The notes: generated from the letters alone by a model not told the origin. Positions 17,611 to 27,229 are shown, numbered from the stretch's first letter. The stretch: DNA of 64,000 bases from DATKEJ01 sp963768715 (GCA_963768715.1 CAVYJC010000009.1:62001-126000), one strand, 5' to 3'. Numbers and translations are program-made.

Positions 17611-18789
17611 ATGAAGATACACGAATATCAGGCAAAGGATGTTCTTCGACGCTTCGGCGTTCCCGTTCCACCGGGCGAACTGGCCACGACGGTCGACGAG
17701 GCCGTCTCGGCGGCTAAACGCCTGCAGGATAACGGAGCATCCCTCTTCGTCGTCAAGGCGCAAATCCATGCCGGAGGCCGCGGCAAGGGCGGCGGCGTAA
17801 AGCTGGCTCGGTCAATCGACGAGGTGCGAGAACTGGCCGGCAATATGCTGGGCATGAGGTTGGTCACGCACCAGACAGGGCCCGAAGGCCAAACCGTCCG
17901 ACGACTTCTGATCACGTCGGGCGTGGACATCGAGCGCGAATACTACGTCGGCATCACACTCGATCGCGGTCGCAATCTGGACGTGATCATGGTCTCGACA
18001 GAAGGCGGCGTCGAGATTGAGCAGGTGGCATCGAAAACCCCGGAGAAGATTCACAAAGTGTGGATCGATCCCCTCACCGGCCTCCAGGCAAATCAGGCGC
18101 GCTGGCTCGCCTTTGCACTCGGATTCGAAGGGGCCCAATTAAAGCACGCTGTGCGATTCATCGGGGCGCTGTACAAGGCATACAAAGAGTCAGACGCTTC
18201 CCTCGCTGAAATCAATCCCCTCACGCTGACGACGTCCGGCGAAGTCGTCGCCCTGGATGCGAAGATCAACATTGACGACAACGCACTCTACCGGCATTCC
18301 GACATCGCGGAGATGCGCGATCTCGATGAAGAGGATCCTTTCGAGGTCGAGGCGGGCTCACACGGACTGAATTACATCAAACTCGACGGCAACGTGGGCT
18401 GCATGGTCAACGGCGCCGGACTTGCGATGGCGACCATGGACATCATCAAGATTGCCGGCGGCGAGCCTGCGAACTTCCTCGATGTAGGCGGAACCGCCAG
18501 CGTCGAGACTGTCGAAGCGGGATTTCGGATCATCTTAAAGGACCCGAATGTGGAGGCCATCCTCGTGAACATATTCGGCGGGATCGTGCGCTGCGACCGC
18601 GTGGCCGGCGGCATCGTCGAAGCAGCTTCCAAGGTCGATATCTCCGTTCCCCTGATCGTTCGTCTCCAGGGGACCAACGCCAGTGAGGGCCTGGAGATCA
18701 TGCGGGATAGCGGTCTGAAGGTTGAAACGGCTATCCTTCTCGAAGAAGCGGCAGACAAAGTCACCAAGGCGCTCGACCGGAGAAACTGA
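17611..18789 (+). CDS. sucC: Succinate-CoA ligase, ADP-forming, beta subunit
   Basis: TCA-cycle enzyme subunit that carries the nucleotide site. The 392-residue protein has the ATP-grasp domain (KIHEYQAKDVLRRFGVPVPP; AQIHAGGRGKGGGVK) and the C-terminal CoA-ligase domain with LVNIFGGIVRCD and LQGTNASEGLEIM. The alpha subunit gene sucD is not adjacent; the next gene is an ABC ATPase. It is divergent from lptG across a 157-base gap. Confidence 0.96.
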   Translation: MKIHEYQAKDVLRRFGVPVPPGELATTVDEAVSAAKRLQDNGASLFVVKAQIHAGGRGKGGGVKLARSIDEVRELAGNMLGMRLVTHQTGPEGQTVRRLLITSGVDIEREYYVGITLDRGRNLDVIMVSTEGGVEIEQVASKTPEKIHKVWIDPLTGLQANQARWLAFALGFEGAQLKHAVRFIGALYKAYKESDASLAEINPLTLTTSGEVVALDAKINIDDNALYRHSDIAEMRDLDEEDPFEVEAGSHGLNYIKLDGNVGCMVNGAGLAMATMDIIKIAGGEPANFLDVGGTASVETVEAGFRIILKDPNVEAILVNIFGGIVRCDRVAGGIVEAASKVDISVPLIVRLQGTNASEGLEIMRDSGLKVETAILLEEAADKVTKALDRRN

Positions 18790-18813
18790 GGCGGTTTCGC
18801 CACACCCGTGCGC

Positions 18814-19824
18814 ATGATGGACTCTAAACCCGTGGCCAACGGCGTCCTGATCGACGGGGTCCTCAAACGGTTCGGGGACCTGGAGGCGGTTCGCGGTATT
18901 ACGCTCGAAGTCGCCCGGGGTGAGTTCTTCTCACTCTTGGGCCCGAGCGGCTGCGGCAAGACCACGCTCCTCCGAATCGTAGCAGGCTTCGAACAGCCGG
19001 ATGAAGGTCGGATCGAGATCGCGGGACGGGACGTCACCGCCATCCCGCCGCAGAAGCGGCCGACCGCCATGGTTTTTCAGAACTACGCGCTCTTCCCCAA
19101 CATGTCCGTCGGCGAAAACGTCGCTTACGGGCTCCGCGTTCGCAAGGTGGCCGTCGAGGAAAGAAGGCGTCGCGTCGACCAGGCACTCCGTCGCGTACAC
19201 CTCGAAGAACTCTTGGGTAAGCCCGTGGATCAGCTGTCGGGTGGACAGCAGCAGCGCGTGGCGGTTGCCAGGGCAATCGCGGTAGAGCCGGCCGTTCTGC
19301 TCTTCGACGAGCCCCTCAGCAACCTGGATGTTGCGCTCCGCGAGCAAACGCGGAATGAACTAAAATCCATCCAGCAGCAACTCGGGATAACCAGCATTTA
19401 CGTGACGCACGATCAGCAGGAAGCCCTCGTGCTTTCCGACAGGATCGGCGTGATGCGGGACGGCAGGCTCATCGAAGTGGGCACGCCCGAGGATCTCTTC
19501 GCCAACCCGCGAACGAGTTTCGTCGCGTCGTTCCTCGCCGGCTGCAATCTCATCGAAGACGCTACGCTTGCAGAGCGATTGGCCGGAATCAAGATCCCGA
19601 ACGGTCGAGTGCTCGCGGTTCGGCCCGACGAGCTTTCGATCAGCATGAATGCCAAAAACGGCATCCCGGCCCGAGCCGTCAGCAAGAGCTTCCTCGGCCT
19701 GCAATCAGAATGGATCGTCCACGTCGACGAAACATCGCTGCGTATCGTGTCACCCCCGGATGTGCCGTTCGCGGAAAAGGTGTTCGTTTCGGTGCGGGGG
19801 TACAGGCTCGTCGAATTAGTATAG
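18814..19824 (+). CDS. ABC transporter ATP-binding protein, iron/spermidine/sulfate type
   Basis: A 336-residue ATPase with Walker A at residues 43-51 (GPSGCGKTT), Q-loop (MVFQNYALFPNM), signature LSGGQ at 141-145, Walker B ending D165-E166, and the H-loop (IYVTHDQQEALVLSDR). After about residue 240 there is a TOBE-like regulatory domain (LAVRPDELSISM; FVSVRGYRLVEL). This is the FbpC/PotA/CysA subclass of importer ATPases. Neither a permease nor a binding protein is adjacent; a matching type of binding protein lies at 55318-56364. The ATG at 18817 is an alternative start. Confidence 0.9.
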   Translation: MMDSKPVANGVLIDGVLKRFGDLEAVRGITLEVARGEFFSLLGPSGCGKTTLLRIVAGFEQPDEGRIEIAGRDVTAIPPQKRPTAMVFQNYALFPNMSVGENVAYGLRVRKVAVEERRRRVDQALRRVHLEELLGKPVDQLSGGQQQRVAVARAIAVEPAVLLFDEPLSNLDVALREQTRNELKSIQQQLGITSIYVTHDQQEALVLSDRIGVMRDGRLIEVGTPEDLFANPRTSFVASFLAGCNLIEDATLAERLAGIKIPNGRVLAVRPDELSISMNAKNGIPARAVSKSFLGLQSEWIVHVDETSLRIVSPPDVPFAEKVFVSVRGYRLVELV

Positions 19825-19913
19825 GGTACGCTCGCAACGATCCGTCCTGCCACCCGTAAAACATTATTGCGGGTCATTCCAAAACAGGACTACCCGAGAT
19901 TGAGAACAGTGAA

Positions 19914-20195
19914 ATGCAAGATCCGAACACTACGATAGAGGAAATGAAGGTTGCGGCGAATCAGCTGGTCGACCGCGTGAAGGAACTCATTAGGGAGGGC
20001 CGGACGCGACGCGTTACCATCAAGAAGGGGGAGCACATTTACATGGAGATCCCGCTTACGGTGGGCATCGGCGGCGCCATGGCGACGGTCTGGCTCGCGC
20101 CGGTTCTCGCTGCCGTGGGGGCAATCGCTGCCCTCGTATCGGACGTCGAACTGGTCATCGAACGCGCCGAAGAGGCCGAGCCGACCGAAGTCTGA
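19914..20195 (+). CDS. DUF4342 domain-containing protein
   Basis: A 93-residue protein with an N-terminal helix (MKVAANQLVDRVKELIREG), a short basic beta-hairpin (RTRRVTIKKGEHIYMEIPL), one glycine/alanine-rich hydrophobic segment (TVGIGGAMATVWLAPVLAAV, continuing GAIAALVSD) and an acidic tail. That order fits DUF4342. The function is unknown; it is probably membrane-associated. It sits between the ABC ATPase and the dehydratase on the same strand. Confidence 0.8.
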   Translation: MQDPNTTIEEMKVAANQLVDRVKELIREGRTRRVTIKKGEHIYMEIPLTVGIGGAMATVWLAPVLAAVGAIAALVSDVELVIERAEEAEPTEV

Positions 20196-20222
20196 TCAGA
20201 GGTTGCAATCCTGCCGGTCGCA

Positions 20223-21239
20223 TTGTATCTACGCCCGACAGGCGCCCAAACCTTGACATTCTTGCCCGATCTTCCCGTTTCCTTTCAGGACGTCCAGGCG
20301 GCAGCCGCTCGCATAGACGGCGTTGCGACCAAGACGCCCGCCCTGACTTCTCGAACGCTCAACGATCGATTCAACTGCAGGGCCTGGTTCAAGTGCGAGA
20401 ACTTCCAACGCACCGGAGCCTTCAAATTTCGAGGGGCATATAACGCCCTGCTCCAGCTTTCCGACTCGCAGAAAGAGGCCGGCGTTATCACCTATTCGTC
20501 CGGCAACCACGCTCAGGCCATTGCGCTCGCCGGCCGGCTCCTCGACATCCATACGACCATCGTGATGCCGTCTGATGCACCGGCGGTCAAACTCGCCGCC
20601 ACGCGCTCCTACGGAGCCGAAATTATCCTGTACGATCGGACGGTAACATCGCGCGAAACCCTCGGCAGGCAAATCGCCGCCGAACGAGGACTCACACTGA
20701 TCCCGCCCTACGATCACGCCCATGTAATTGCAGGGCAGGGAACGGTCGCGCTCGAGCTCTTCGATCAGGCCGGAGATCTGGACGTGCTGCTCGTTCCCTG
20801 CGGCGGCGCGGGACTCTTGTCGGGATGTGCCGTTACAACCCGAGACAGGAATCCGGACTGTCGTGTCGTAGGTGTAGAGCCAGAAGCAGGAGACGATGCC
20901 GCACGGTCGTTTCGATCGGGCACATTGCAGACCGTCGAAAATCCAGACACAATCGCAGACGGCGCGCGCACTCCGTATCTGGGCAAGCTGACCTTTCCGA
21001 TTGTGATGGCTTCGGTCGACGACATAGTGACCGTGTCGGACGCTGCGATAGTAGACGCGATGCGATTCCTGTGGACGAGAATGAAGCTCGTCGTCGAGCC
21101 AACGGGGGCATTGGCGCTGGCGGTGCTTTTCGAGTCTCGGGTCGACGTCGCGACAAAACGCGTGGGCATAGTCATTAGCGGAGGAAATATCGATCTCGTG
21201 CAGGCCTGCAGGCTCTTTACGACGGGTCCGGAGGGGTGA
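20223..21239 (+). CDS. Threonine/serine dehydratase family PLP enzyme
   Basis: Fold-type II PLP enzyme, 338 residues with the TTG start at 20223. The PLP lysine is K68 in RTGAFKFRGAYNAL; the phosphate-cofactor loop is SSGNHAQAIA; the glycine loop is PCGGAGLLSGCA. It ends at the catalytic core with no ACT domain, so it resembles catabolic threonine dehydratase or serine racemase rather than feedback-regulated IlvA. The real start may be a later TTG, since no clear ribosome-binding site is seen. The stop overlaps the next start by four bases (GTGA), indicating coupling. Confidence 0.85.
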   Translation: MYLRPTGAQTLTFLPDLPVSFQDVQAAAARIDGVATKTPALTSRTLNDRFNCRAWFKCENFQRTGAFKFRGAYNALLQLSDSQKEAGVITYSSGNHAQAIALAGRLLDIHTTIVMPSDAPAVKLAATRSYGAEIILYDRTVTSRETLGRQIAAERGLTLIPPYDHAHVIAGQGTVALELFDQAGDLDVLLVPCGGAGLLSGCAVTTRDRNPDCRVVGVEPEAGDDAARSFRSGTLQTVENPDTIADGARTPYLGKLTFPIVMASVDDIVTVSDAAIVDAMRFLWTRMKLVVEPTGALALAVLFESRVDVATKRVGIVISGGNIDLVQACRLFTTGPEG

Positions 21240-22051
21240 CGAATCGACGCACTGCGCTAGCCGCCTATCTCGACGTCCTCGTAGCGAAGTACGAGACGGA
21301 GGCCTTCATCGCGAGCGATCCCATATCCGTTCCGCATGGCTTCGAGGATCCGCGAGATCGCGAGGTGATCGGTTTCTATTCGGCCATTCTGGCATGGGGC
21401 CGACGCGAAACCCTTCTCGCCAAACTCGAGTCGCTGTGTGAGAGGATGGACTACCGACCCTACGACTTCGTGCTCGGGTTCGATATCGAGCGGGACAGCC
21501 CCCGGTTGGATGGCTTCGTCCACCGAACGTTTCAGCAGACGGACGCCGTCTGGCTGACTCACATGTTGTCGATGACGCTGCGACGACACGGCTCCCTGAA
21601 TGCGGCTTTTGTACACCACCTCCCCCCTGACGCGCTGCACGTCGGACCGGCCATTGACGGATTTGTCGACGAATTGGTGGCAATGGACCGTCGCGCCCCT
21701 CACCGCGTGAGGAAGCATCTGGCCCGGCCCGCGGCGGGGAGCGCGTGCAAACGGCTTGCGATGTACCTGCGCTGGATGGTCCGAAGCGGACCGGTCGATC
21801 TGGGGCTCTGGGTCGGTGTTTCGCCTTCCCAACTCGTTCTCCCACTCGACGTCCATTCTCGACGCATGATGGATCGGTTAGGATTAACGACCCGGCGAGC
21901 TAACGACTGGCGAACTGTAGAAGAGGTAACTGCGCACTGTCGCGCACTGTGTCCGGAAGATCCGGTCCGATACGACTTCGCCTTTTACGGGCCGGGTGCG
22001 GCGGGCGATGATGCGCCTCCTTATTCCTCAGACGGCACGTCGACAATTTGA
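21236..22051 (+). CDS. TIGR02757 (DUF2400) family protein
   Basis: A 271-residue protein matching the TIGR02757 pattern: DPISVPHGFEDPRDREVIGF, then YSAILAWGRRETLLAKLESL; a central FQQTDAVWLTHML; the KRLAMYLRWMVR segment; then LDVHSRRMMDRLGL. The sequence suggests an all-helical protein related to HhH-GPD DNA glycosylases, but the role is unknown. It is coupled to the dehydratase through a GTGA overlap. Its last 31 bases overlap the convergent flavin reductase gene. Confidence 0.85.
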   Translation: MTNRRTALAAYLDVLVAKYETEAFIASDPISVPHGFEDPRDREVIGFYSAILAWGRRETLLAKLESLCERMDYRPYDFVLGFDIERDSPRLDGFVHRTFQQTDAVWLTHMLSMTLRRHGSLNAAFVHHLPPDALHVGPAIDGFVDELVAMDRRAPHRVRKHLARPAAGSACKRLAMYLRWMVRSGPVDLGLWVGVSPSQLVLPLDVHSRRMMDRLGLTTRRANDWRTVEEVTAHCRALCPEDPVRYDFAFYGPGAAGDDAPPYSSDGTSTI

Positions 22052-22551
22052 GAGTCCATCACGTCGCCTCCTAATCTCCTGTAGCCGCGGTCGAAATAGA
22101 TCAGTGGAAGGCCGTCTCGCTGTTGGATGATCTCTTCCACCCGTCCGATCATCAGGCAATGATCACCGGCGTCATAAACGACGATCTTCTCGCATCGGAT
22201 GAAGGCGAGCGTGTCCTCTAGAATTGGGGCTCCATCGGGGGCCAGAAAGTGCGCGACGTGTTCGAATTGCTTGTCTGGTGCGAGATCAGGCTGTGCGAAG
22301 AGATTCGAGAGTTCCGACTGCTCCTCCGAGAGCAGGTGTACGTAAAAATAGTCGGCGCCGAGCAGCACGCCATACATACTCGAGGCCTTTCCCACGTTGA
22401 ACGAGACCAGGAGCGGGTTCAGGGAGACGCTCGAAAACGAGCCGACAGTCATACCGCGCATTTCAGCGCCGTCAAACGCCGTGACGACAGTCACTGCCGC
22501 CGGTACGCGCCGCATCACGGATCTCAGGTCGTCCTCAGTAACGGAAGGCAA
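22021..22551 (-). CDS. Flavin reductase-like domain protein
   Basis: A 176-residue protein of the FMN-binding split-barrel flavin reductase family (HpaC/RutF type). It shows VPAAVTVVTAFDGAEMRGMT and VGSFSSVSLNPLLVSFNVGK near the N-terminus, which bind flavin in the family, and a C-terminal DHCLMIGRVEEIIQQRDGLPL strand pair. It would supply reduced flavin to a partner oxygenase; none is adjacent. It follows dnaJ after 22 bases on the same strand, so may be read with the heat-shock operon. The start is TTG 22551. Confidence 0.88.
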   Translation of the reverse strand: MPSVTEDDLRSVMRRVPAAVTVVTAFDGAEMRGMTVGSFSSVSLNPLLVSFNVGKASSMYGVLLGADYFYVHLLSEEQSELSNLFAQPDLAPDKQFEHVAHFLAPDGAPILEDTLAFIRCEKIVVYDAGDHCLMIGRVEEIIQQRDGLPLIYFDRGYRRLGGDVMDSQIVDVPSEE

Positions 22552-22573
22552 TGGTATGTGGTTTGGGGACGTA

Positions 22574-23737
22574 TCAACTTGTAAATACGTCTTTTACACG
22601 ACTAAAGAAGGATTTACCTCCCGCTTCCTTTTCCGGCTTCGGAACAAACGAGTCAGAACTCCGGAGGGTTTCTAGCACGGCGCGCTCATCGTCCGTCAGA
22701 CGCTGAGGCGTCCACACGTGGACGCGCACCATCTGGTCTCCTTTCGAACCTCCATCAAGATCCGGAATGCCGCGCCCACGCATCCGCAGGATCTTTCCGC
22801 CCTGAATGCCCTCGTCGATGCGAACCCGTGCCGAACCGTGGAGCGTCGGAACGTCTACTTCGGTACCCAGCGCAGCATCGGGGAAGGCGAGATACAAATC
22901 GTAGTAGACGTCGTTGCCTTCTCGGATGAAGAGATCGTGCTTCATCTCCTTCACCTCAACGAGTAGATCGCCCGGACCTCCGCCGCGGACGCCCACGTTG
23001 CCGGCGCCGCGGATGCGAAAGTAATTTCCCTCAGAAACGCCGGAGGGCACCGTGACCGGAATCACCTCCTCGCCGTTCGTTCGCCCCTCTCCGCCGCACG
23101 TTTTGCACAGGTTTCGCAGCTTGCGTCCTTCTCCGCGGCAGGCCGGGCACGTCCGCACGTTTACGAATTGGCCGAAGACGGATCGACTTACCTGTCGCAG
23201 TTCGCCGGCGCCGTTGCAGGTCGGACAGTCATCGTAGTCGGGGTTGCCATTCTCGGCGCCGGTCCCGCTGCAGTCTACGCACGGCACCAGCTTCTTCACC
23301 TTGATCTTCTTCTCGACGCCGTCGGCAATCTCTTCGAGGGTCAGTGGCAGCTTGATGCGCAAATCGCTTCCCGGCTGCCCGCCGCGTCTGCTTCGCCTTC
23401 CACGGCCCTGGCCTCCAAACACGTCGTCAAAAGCGCCACCGCCGAAAATGTCGGAGAAGGCTTCGAAAATATCATTGATGTCCGTGAATCCATGGGCACC
23501 GAACCCATTGGCACCGCCACGAAGCCCTTCACGTCCGAAACGATCGTAGCGTTGCCGCTTGTCGGGGTCGGACAGCACTTCATAAGCCTCGGCAGCTTCC
23601 TTGAAGCGCGTTTCCGCCTCGTGATCGCCCGGATTCTTATCCGGGTGACTCTGCATAGCCATCCTGCGATAGGCCTTCTTGATCTCGTCGGCGGCGGCAT
23701 CTCGACCAACGCCGAGGATTTCGTAGTAATCCCTCAT
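22574..23737 (-). CDS. dnaJ: Chaperone DnaJ (Hsp40)
   Basis: Co-chaperone that stimulates DnaK ATPase and delivers clients. The 387-residue protein has the N-terminal J domain (DYYEILGVGRDAAADEIKKA) with its HPD triad in SHPDKNPG, a glycine-rich linker (GGGAFDDVFGGQGRGRRSRR), four CXXCXGXG zinc motifs (CVDCSGTG, CPTCNGAG, CPACRGEG, CKTCGGEG), and the C-terminal client domain. It follows grpE by 18 bases in hrcA-grpE-dnaJ order. Confidence 0.98.
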   Translation of the reverse strand: MRDYYEILGVGRDAAADEIKKAYRRMAMQSHPDKNPGDHEAETRFKEAAEAYEVLSDPDKRQRYDRFGREGLRGGANGFGAHGFTDINDIFEAFSDIFGGGAFDDVFGGQGRGRRSRRGGQPGSDLRIKLPLTLEEIADGVEKKIKVKKLVPCVDCSGTGAENGNPDYDDCPTCNGAGELRQVSRSVFGQFVNVRTCPACRGEGRKLRNLCKTCGGEGRTNGEEVIPVTVPSGVSEGNYFRIRGAGNVGVRGGGPGDLLVEVKEMKHDLFIREGNDVYYDLYLAFPDAALGTEVDVPTLHGSARVRIDEGIQGGKILRMRGRGIPDLDGGSKGDQMVRVHVWTPQRLTDDERAVLETLRSSDSFVPKPEKEAGGKSFFSRVKDVFTS

Positions 23738-23755
23738 TGACGTTTGATTGGCTTG

Positions 23756-24337
23756 TCAGGACGCGACGATGACGCGTGCGTGTCGGAGAACGCGGTCTCC
23801 GATGGTGTATCCCTTCTGAATTTCCCCGAGAACAGTCCCAGGCTCGACGCCTTCGGGCGCCGGCTGCTGCAGGATCGCCTCTTGACGCTCCTCATCGAAG
23901 GGCTTGCCGACGACTTCCATCGGACGGATGCCCAGCTTATCGAGCTCGGTGACGAACTTCTCATACACGAGCCTCACACCGTTGTGCAGCGACTCGAACG
24001 CCTTCGTCTCACCCTCCTGCCCCAGAGCGATCTCGGCGGCTTCGAGGGATCTGCGCAAGTCGTCCAGCACGTCGAGTACCGGCTGCGCAATCTGATTTCG
24101 GCCGATCTCGAGCGACAGCGCACGATCATCCAGCGATCGACGCCTGAAATTCTGGAAATCGGCGACCTGGCGCAAAAACCGATCCTCCAGTGCCAAGTAC
24201 TCCTCGCGGATCCGCTCCAGCTCGGAAACCTCGTCCTGCTCTCCTTCCGTCGCTTCGTCTTCGTTACGAAACTCCTCCTCAGCGACCGACGCAGATTCGT
24301 GGTCGAGAGGCGAGCGATGTGTGGATTTGGTGGACAT
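23756..24337 (-). CDS. grpE: Nucleotide exchange factor GrpE
   Basis: Releases ADP from DnaK. The 193-residue protein has an acidic N-terminus, a long helix (REEYLALEDRFLRQVADFQN then FRRRSLDD), and the C-terminal beta domain with the family signature (GIRPMEVVGKPFDEERQEAI; GYTIGDRVLRHARVIV). Middle gene of the heat-shock operon, 26 bases after hrcA. Confidence 0.97.
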   Translation of the reverse strand: MSTKSTHRSPLDHESASVAEEEFRNEDEATEGEQDEVSELERIREEYLALEDRFLRQVADFQNFRRRSLDDRALSLEIGRNQIAQPVLDVLDDLRRSLEAAEIALGQEGETKAFESLHNGVRLVYEKFVTELDKLGIRPMEVVGKPFDEERQEAILQQPAPEGVEPGTVLGEIQKGYTIGDRVLRHARVIVAS

Positions 24338-24363
24338 TCTATCTGCTATGATAATTCTCTTAC

Positions 24364-25443
24364 TTAGACGATCGTGTGATTCAAGGTTCGCGCAACGTCG
24401 TTTACGAGCCCGACGACACGCGAATAATTCATTCGGGTCGGTCCGATCACACCTACAGAGCCGGAAACGTTGCCAACCTTGTACTGCATGGTGACAACCG
24501 AGTAGTCGGACAAGTCCTTCGCCGGATTCTCGTGACCGATACGTACCGCTACCTCGTTCGGGTAATCCGAATCCGGCATTTCCTCGAGGACGCTGACGAC
24601 GGCATCCCCGTTTTCCAGAACCGAGATCATGTGGCGAACCGCCTCGGGCGCGCTGAACTCCGGTTGGAGCACAATGTACTCGGCGCCGGAGTAGCGGAGC
24701 CGCTTATGGTGCGGCAAATCACTAAAGATCAGACCGGCTCGCTCGAGGACGAAGTTGATGAGGTCCGCATCCGTCTCCGCGATGTCGACGACGCGGGTGC
24801 CGAACGACGACCTGATCTCCTCAAAAGTGAGTCCCGCCAAACGTTCGTTGAGGAGCGTGGCTACGGCAGCGACGTTCTCCTCCTTCAATTCTGTTTCAAC
24901 CTCCAGGACCAGCGTCTTCACGAGGCCGCTCTCAACGGTCACGACAAACATTGCCTTGTTGGATGCGACAGGAAGAATGTCGAGGCGCCGAAGCACCGCC
25001 GAGGCAAATCGCGGACTCAGGACGACCCCGAGAAGGTTCGAAAGCTGACCCAGCAGCCGAGCACTCTCGCGGATCAGGTCCTCGATATCCGATCGCGACT
25101 CCGCAACTCGCTCGGCGAGAAGGCGGCGCTCGCGACGATTCAGCGGCTGTACGTGCATCAACTCGTCGACGTACACCCGATAACCGTAATCGGTGGGAAC
25201 GCGCCCCGCCGACGTATGAGGATGGCCGAGGCATCCAAGTTCCTCGAGATCACTCATGGTGCTGCGAATCGAGGCAGGACTCAGTCCCAAATCGTACGAT
25301 TTCGAAAGCGCGCTCGACCCGACGGGCTCCCCAGTACTGACAAATCGATCGACGAGGAGCCTCAGGATGGTCCTCTCCCGCTCAGTAAAGAAATGCTCAC
25401 TGATTGCTTGTCCCCGACTTGACGATCGTTCTTCCCGCTTCAT
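24364..25443 (-). CDS. hrcA: Heat-inducible transcription repressor HrcA
   Basis: Represses class I heat-shock genes by binding CIRCE. The 359-residue protein has an N-terminal winged helix (LRLLVDRFVSTGEPVGSSAL; LSPASIRSTMSDLEELGCLG; HPHTSAGRVPTDYGYRVYVD) and the dimerisation domain ending in MQYKVGNVSGSVGVIGPTRM. First gene of hrcA-grpE-dnaJ, so autoregulation is expected. I searched the 267 bases upstream by eye and did not find the CIRCE sequence TTAGCACTC-N9-GAGTGCTAA, so the operator may be diverged or elsewhere. Confidence 0.96.
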   Translation of the reverse strand: MKREERSSSRGQAISEHFFTERERTILRLLVDRFVSTGEPVGSSALSKSYDLGLSPASIRSTMSDLEELGCLGHPHTSAGRVPTDYGYRVYVDELMHVQPLNRRERRLLAERVAESRSDIEDLIRESARLLGQLSNLLGVVLSPRFASAVLRRLDILPVASNKAMFVVTVESGLVKTLVLEVETELKEENVAAVATLLNERLAGLTFEEIRSSFGTRVVDIAETDADLINFVLERAGLIFSDLPHHKRLRYSGAEYIVLQPEFSAPEAVRHMISVLENGDAVVSVLEEMPDSDYPNEVAVRIGHENPAKDLSDYSVVTMQYKVGNVSGSVGVIGPTRMNYSRVVGLVNDVARTLNHTIV

Positions 25444-25639
25444 CGAATCTCCGTAACTGTCCGGCTAATAGCTACAACCGTGCCACGCCTCTTGACCGTC
25501 ATTTTTGACGACATCAGGCGAAACGACCTCTCATTGTCTGCCACAACGGCAGCCTCGCCCGCCTCGATGTGTAAAGAGACGGCACTGTTTCACTCCCTTT
25601 GCCACCCTCGGTTTCGCGTGATTGTGTCGAGATTATAGG

Positions 25640-25674
25640 AAAAACGGAGAGCGATTCCGCAAACGCCCTCCGTT
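25640..25674 (-). terminator. Intrinsic terminator after the secreted basic protein gene
   Basis: Read on the minus strand, AACGGAG and CTCCGTT form a 7-bp stem with an 18-base loop, followed directly by a run of T (AAAAA at 25640-25644 on the plus strand). It lies about 35 bases past the stop of the secreted protein gene and well before hrcA. The remaining bases up to 25443 show no other clear element. Confidence 0.65.
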
Positions 25675-25710
25675 AGTTTTCCCAATCCAGTCGGCGCGGA
25701 TCAGTCGCGA

Positions 25711-27059
25711 TCAGTTGCCGAGGTATCGAATTTCGGCCCGCTGCTGTAACGCAAGCGTTTGACCACTCTTACTCTGATACGTTACAGCAGATTCGTGGGC
25801 GAATGCCGATGTGCCAGACGAAAAGCGTGGATCAACCGGGCCGCGGCCGTCTGACACGAACCCGGATACATGCGTCCCGTCAGAAAGACGGTACGCCGTA
25901 CCGTCGCGGTCAAAACTGTTCAGCGACGAGTAGTCGAACGACCCCGAGTAGTAGGCATCGGATGCATGATCATAGCCGACCACGTACTGAAAACCCAGGT
26001 ACTCCTCATCCGGAACGAGCGCCACGGGCACGACGTCGCCCAACTGCACCGGGTCGAGCAGTCTGCTGTATCGCGTCGAGTTGACACGCTCCCGATAGAA
26101 ATCCAACTCTCCGGATCTCGGGTCGAGGCAGCCGTACGAAGCTCCGATGATGTCGCCACCACAGTATCTCGTCGACAGCAGCTCGAATCCAGTCAGGCGA
26201 TTCCCGACCACATACAACATACGATCGAATTCAACGAACCCGTCGGAGTAGATCTTCGCCCTGACGCGTCGGAGGTCGCCCGGGAACCGGTCCACCCGGC
26301 CGATGAATCGCCCTGCCGACGTGACTGCGATGCGATCGAGCTCGAACTCGACTTCGACGTAGTCGTCGTGGACGCTTCGGATCTTACGTCGAAACGTGGA
26401 CTGGACTTCGACGGCCCCGGTCGGATGCCCCGTCACCACCTGGCGATATACAAACCGTCTGGTATGACCGACATGCCACCTGATCGCCGGGATGCGAATG
26501 TAGAAGCCGATCGACAGTCCGCCGCGATGGTGCGATGGTATCGTCGGTCTCGGTAGACGTAGCGTCTGACGGGACGTCTGTCGAATCGATGAATCGCGCG
26601 AGCGATTTTCTGGAGCGGGCCCGCCTTGTGACGAACCACTTTCGGCGGCGAGGGTCGCCTGGCCGGCGCATGCTTGACCTTTTTGTTTCGGGCGGGCGCG
26701 CGGTTGACGCGGTTCGAACGGTCGTTCCTCGTCACATTCTTGTTCGGCTTGCGTTCCGAGCGATTGACGGAAGGTGCATCCGATCGCCCTTTGCGCCCAC
26801 CGTCCCGATTACTCGATCGAGCCTTGGCCTTCGTACTCGGCTTACTTGGACTAACTTTGTCCTCACGAACTCGCTCAGGTTTTTTTGCCTTCGGGGCCTT
26901 CTTTTCGACGGCCCGGGGTCGACTTGCCCGGTCGACTTGTCCGGTTCGGCTCGCCTCGCCTCTCGAGCGACTGCGGTCTACCGTCCCTCTTTGCGCGGAG
27001 GCGGCTGCCGGTAACAGCAGCAGTAACAGCCACGCCATGCTTAGATTGATGCGTCTCAT
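25711..27059 (-). CDS. Secreted protein with a long basic low-complexity region, one-base frameshift
   Basis: ATG 27059 opens a clear signal peptide (MRRINLSMAWLLLLLLPAAA then SAQ). About 130 Lys/Arg/Ser/Pro-rich residues follow (SRPRAVEKKAPKAKKPERVR; KKVKHAPARRPSPPKVVRHK). The frame then drifts into unlikely sequence and stops at 26433. Adding one base at about 26519-26526 (a GG/GGG run on the minus strand) gives IAAGLSIGFYIRIPAIRWHV and joins it to the downstream frame, a folded-looking, Tyr/Asp-rich domain of about 270 residues (YCGGDIIGASYGCLDPRSGE). The joined protein would have about 449 residues. Family unknown; periplasmic or outer-surface location inferred. Confidence 0.6.
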
Positions 27060-27229
27060 CACGCCCTCCCGAGATCGGTTTCTTCGTAACACGTCATCAG
27101 GAAGTCCAAGACCGTGCCACCCTTTGCCGCAACACTGACTCCTGGCCTGCAAGGCATCACGCCGGCCGATTTCTCCATCGGGACGTCTATTTTTATAGAC
27201 AGTTATCGTTCATTTCCCTCAATACTGAT

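Noticed and set aside
25444..25710. CIRCE element before hrcA
   Set aside because: No TTAGCACTC/GAGTGCTAA pair; GCACTGTTTCACTC near 25580 is only a loose resemblance.
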